Shown one piece after another: positions 41,180-44,099 of a DNA stretch of 44,099 nucleotides. The translations under genes were made by a program, and so were the position numbers. Position 1 is the stretch's first letter. Each line of letters opens with the position of its first letter. The stretch lies in contig CALHZE010000252.1 in NCBI GenBank assembly GCA_938040915.1, forward strand, positions 1 to 44,099, written 5' to 3'. The notes below the pieces were generated by a model that was given only the letters and a program-made list of their open reading frames with translations, ran no database searches and was not told the origin of the DNA. This DNA is from an uncultured Bacteroidia bacterium. Its GTDB lineage: Bacteria; Bacteroidota; Bacteroidia; Bacteroidales; CAJPTX01.

Positions 41180-42985
41180 TTAAGCATTTGTCGTTACGTT
41201 AGCCGAGCGCCGAATCCCCCAATGAAGTGTCTGTTCATACTGTCGCCACATCGCCGCATAACGTCCTCCTTGCGCTACAAGCGATTCGTGTGTACCCCGC
41301 TCGCAGATTTCACCGCCATCCACATAGAAGATCTGATCTGCATTGACTATCGTGCTTAGCCGGTGGGCGATCACCATCACCGTTTTCCCTTTTATCAAGT
41401 GGGAAAAAGCTTCTAAGATTTTCCCCTCATTCTCTGGGTCTGAAAAAGCGGTTGCTTCGTCCAAAAGGATTATGGGTGCATCCTTCAGTATCGCGCGAGC
41501 TAAGGCTAACCGTTGCTGTTCACCCCCCGAAAGGTAAGTTCCCCCCTCGCCGACAAGGGTCTGATAGCCTTGCGGAAGCGCCGTGATGAATTCGTGACAC
41601 TGAGCCGCTTTTGCCGCCGCCTCAACTTGAGCGAAGCTTGCCGTTTTGTTTCCCATACGGATGTTTTCCTCTATCGTATCAAAGAAGAGCGGGTTGTCTT
41701 GAAAGACAAACGAAATGCGCTTCATGAGTTCTGCCATTGGGATGTTGCGAATCGGCACGCCGCCTATCTTAATTTGCCCCTCAAGTACATCCCAAAAACG
41801 TGCAGTAAGCATCGCAATAGTCGATTTTCCTGCCCCAGACGGTCCCACAAAAGCTGAAATCGTTGCCGGCTTGGCGTTAAAAGATACGTTATTCAGGACT
41901 TTCTTTGCCTCGTAGGCGAAAGATACTCCTTCGAAGGAAATCGTCGAATCTGACGGCGTTTGCGGTGTTTCTGTCTCCTCCAACTCAGGCTCGTCTAAGA
42001 TGGCGTCTATTTCTGCCACCCCAAGGCTATTTTGGTTAAATAAAGAGCCGACCCACATAATCTTCAATAGCGGGAAAAGAACACCCACCGAAAAAACTAA
42101 AAAGAGTAAGACCTCGGGCAATAGCGACGTGTAGGCGTCTGTGTGCATTAACAGATATGCTCCCACGGGCATGACAAAAAGCAGAGGCGAGAGAAGAATC
42201 GCATGAAAGCCTACGTAGGTGCTCCGGTATTCGTGGTTCATTTGTGTGGCGAACTTCCGAAACTCTGTTACGTTGTCGTTGAGTTGGTGGTAGGCTTTGG
42301 TCGAGCGAGTGAATATCTTCACGACTTGGATACCGCGGATGTATTCGACTAGCGAGGCATTGACTTCCCCATTTACGCGAAGCCAGCCATCCATATAGCG
42401 TTTTACACGTCCGCTGCCATACATCTTTGCCATGAAAAGGAGGGAAACTAATACCACCCCGAGGATAATGAGCGCCAACAACCAGTTGACAAAGAACATA
42501 TAGGCGAAAAGCAGAAAGGGAAAAATGAGCGCCGTTACCGTATCAGGTAAGTTGTGAGCAATAAAGAGCTCGATGCGCTCCACGTCCTCGGTCATAATCT
42601 TCTTTATCTTACCCGTCGCGTGCTTGGTGAAGAACCCCATCGGGAGGCGCGCTAGTTTCTGGGCGAGTTGGATGCGAATTTGGTACAAGATGTTAAACGC
42701 CGCCAAGTGAGATAACATCAGTGAGAGAAACCCCGTAATTACGCTCAGCACAAACGATCCCAACATTACCCAACACCAATACCAAATCTCGCCAGCATTG
42801 GCCTCTGCGGGAGCAGCAGCGTGCGCGACCAACTCGGCTAAGATTTTATAGATCGCCACAAAGGGGACAAACTGTGCTACGGTGGTGAGCGTCCCTAAAG
42901 CAATAGCGCCTATGAGGTACAATTTCTTGCGTCCCGCGATTTCTAGCAAGCGCGGCAACCCTGTTTTACGTTGTCCTGTCTTCAT
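41180..42985 (-). CDS. ABC half-transporter (membrane and ATPase domains fused), partner 2
   Basis: A 601-residue exporter-fold half-transporter. The membrane domain takes about residues 15-320 with six predicted helices (first near GAIALGTLTTVAQFVPFVAI). The ATPase domain has Walker A GPSGAGKST at about 380, signature LSGGEQQRLALARAIL at about 483 and Walker B IILLDEATAF. After Walker B it reads ATAFSDPENE in place of the common ATSALD; this form is typical of siderophore importers of the YbtPQ/IrtAB group. It follows the other half by 4 bp on the same strand, so the two likely form a heterodimer. Iron or siderophore import is a reasonable guess, and drug export is the alternative. Confidence 0.9.
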   Translation of the reverse strand: MKTGQRKTGLPRLLEIAGRKKLYLIGAIALGTLTTVAQFVPFVAIYKILAELVAHAAAPAEANAGEIWYWCWVMLGSFVLSVITGFLSLMLSHLAAFNILYQIRIQLAQKLARLPMGFFTKHATGKIKKIMTEDVERIELFIAHNLPDTVTALIFPFLLFAYMFFVNWLLALIILGVVLVSLLFMAKMYGSGRVKRYMDGWLRVNGEVNASLVEYIRGIQVVKIFTRSTKAYHQLNDNVTEFRKFATQMNHEYRSTYVGFHAILLSPLLFVMPVGAYLLMHTDAYTSLLPEVLLFLVFSVGVLFPLLKIMWVGSLFNQNSLGVAEIDAILDEPELEETETPQTPSDSTISFEGVSFAYEAKKVLNNVSFNAKPATISAFVGPSGAGKSTIAMLTARFWDVLEGQIKIGGVPIRNIPMAELMKRISFVFQDNPLFFDTIEENIRMGNKTASFAQVEAAAKAAQCHEFITALPQGYQTLVGEGGTYLSGGEQQRLALARAILKDAPIILLDEATAFSDPENEGKILEAFSHLIKGKTVMVIAHRLSTIVNADQIFYVDGGEICERGTHESLVAQGGRYAAMWRQYEQTLHWGIRRSANVTTNA

Positions 42986-42989
42986 CTCT

Positions 42990-44099
42990 CTAATCCGCTA
43001 ATAACCCGCTATTTCCTCCCTCAAATTTCCAGCCCTTCGTGCGCTGTTGCTCATCCCAAAGGTGACGATAAACCCCTTCCGTTTCTGCCAAGAGCGCTTC
43101 GTGTGTCCCCTGTTGCGCTAAACGACCGTGGTCTAACACATAGATACAGTCTGCTTCGCGTACGGTCCAGAGCCGATGCGCAATGACCACCACTGTCTTT
43201 TCCTGCACGAGTTGTGATATGGCGTCCTGAATATGTACCTCGTTCTCAGGATCTAACGATGCCGTAGCTTCGTCAAGCAACACTATTGGTGCATTCTTGA
43301 GTATTGCCCGCGCGATCGAGATACGTTGCTTTTCGCCGCCAGAAAGCGTATTTCCTCCCTCGCCGACCTCCGTCTCATAGCCGTTGGGCAACCCCATGAT
43401 GAAGTCGTGACACTGTGCCAACCGAGCTGCTCGCTCGACCTCGGCATCCGTCGCATCCTCTCGCCCCATCAATATGTTGTTTTTCACCGTGTCCTTAAAC
43501 AAGTAAACATCTTGGAAAACAACCGCTACCTGCGAAAGGAGGGCATCCAGCGTATAGTCTCGTAAGTCGCGCCCCCCGAGAAATATCGCCCCCGACGTCG
43601 GATCCCAAAAACGCGCTAGAAGGCGCGTTAAAGTCGTCTTGCCAGACCCAGACGGTCCTACTAACGCAACAAAACTTTTGGAGGGAATATGAAGCGAAAT
43701 ATCCTCCAATACGGGCTTTTCATTGTAACTGAAAGAAACGTTGCGAAACTCAATCTCGGTCGAGGTCACTTCCCGCACCTCGCCCTCTGCTTGTGGAGAC
43801 ACTTGCATCAGGTTATATATACGGTCAGAGCTCAAGGAAAGGAACTGCACCAGTGCATTAAACTCAAAAGCCTCAATGAGCGGCGCATAGATCCCTAACC
43901 CTCCCAGTAGAAAGATGACATAGTAGAGTAATGACAATTCCCCCTGTTGCAAGAACCAAAATCCCGCGAGCGCAAGGAGAATCGAGCCGCCGTGTAAAAG
44001 CAACTTCGCGAGCGAAAGAACGGGCGCTGGGAGGAGCTCCACGCCGCCATGATGAGCGACAAGAAGGTCCGCTCCAGGCGCCTGCGCCTGGTCCTGCTC
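42990..44099 (-). CDS. ABC half-transporter, partner 1 (5' end missing)
   Basis: This is the upstream half of the same pair, cut by the right edge: the minus-strand frame is open to base 44099, so the first membrane helices are absent. The visible part has the last membrane helices (GSILLALAGFWFLQQG, then LSLLYYVIFLLGGLGIYAPL) and a full ATPase domain: Walker A GPSGSGKTT, signature LSGGEKQRISIARAIL and Walker B IVLLDEATASLDPENE. The GTG at 44042 is an internal codon, not a start. The outermost ~20 codons do not resemble a membrane domain (they translate as a Gln/Ala/Pro-rich run), so the right end may be unreliable. Confidence 0.85.
   Translation of the reverse strand, partial: EQDQAQAPGADLLVAHHGGVELLPAPVLSLAKLLLHGGSILLALAGFWFLQQGELSLLYYVIFLLGGLGIYAPLIEAFEFNALVQFLSLSSDRIYNLMQVSPQAEGEVREVTSTEIEFRNVSFSYNEKPVLEDISLHIPSKSFVALVGPSGSGKTTLTRLLARFWDPTSGAIFLGGRDLRDYTLDALLSQVAVVFQDVYLFKDTVKNNILMGREDATDAEVERAARLAQCHDFIMGLPNGYETEVGEGGNTLSGGEKQRISIARAILKNAPIVLLDEATASLDPENEVHIQDAISQLVQEKTVVVIAHRLWTVREADCIYVLDHGRLAQQGTHEALLAETEGVYRHLWDEQQRTKGWKFEGGNSGLLAD

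Noticed and set aside
41343..41915. Plus-strand open frames over the ABC transporter gene
   Set aside because: They are antisense to the Walker A, signature and Walker B coding region, and their composition follows from that.
1..44099. CRISPR arrays, insertion sequences, integrases or attachment sites
   Set aside because: I saw no regularly spaced direct repeats, no transposase or recombinase frame and no duplication flanking a gene block; the only large duplication is the protease module.

Overview
The window looks like a Bacteroidales chromosome, most likely Porphyromonas or a close relative. Three things support this: type IX secretion genes in the order porL-porM-porN, promoters of the Bacteroidetes form (TTTG, about 20 bp, TAnnTTTG) instead of sigma-70 boxes, and a complete str-S10-spc-alpha ribosomal block with no adk between secY and map. 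The species cannot be named from the sequence alone.

Layout. Bases 1-2984 hold the 3' end of porL, then porM and porN, closed by a hairpin terminator. Bases 3172-7943 hold four co-directional genes that are a tandem duplication of a two-gene module: a partner protein of unknown family followed by a trypsin-like serine protease carrying a four-cysteine zinc ribbon and an uncharacterised C-terminal domain. Bases 8097-13278 hold housekeeping genes: typA/bipA, valS (split by an in-frame TAG) and birA. A tRNA-Cys(GCA), a terminator, a UDP-glucose dehydrogenase, an orphan methyl-accepting chemotaxis protein and a minus-strand family-90-type glycosyltransferase follow. Bases 18342-36197 are one long translation block of 33 genes from rpsL to rplQ, including fusA, secY, map, infA, rpmJ and rpoA. 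One strong promoter precedes rpsL, a probable internal promoter precedes map, and a terminator follows rplQ. Bases 36373-40473 encode a 1366-residue secreted protein with BspA-like leucine-rich segments, about five divergent 77-80 residue repeats, a polyasparagine linker and a C-terminal type IX sorting domain, so it is a likely client of the PorLMN machine at the left edge. About 700 bp without genes, carrying two terminators, separates it from a minus-strand pair of ABC half-transporters that runs off the right edge.

Most notable points: the duplicated protease/partner module with perfectly collinear catalytic and zinc-ligand positions, which is the best candidate here for an undescribed system; the TAG codon inside valS; the orphan chemoreceptor; the repeat-rich type IX cargo; and a GC-rich right end that may be a chimeric join.
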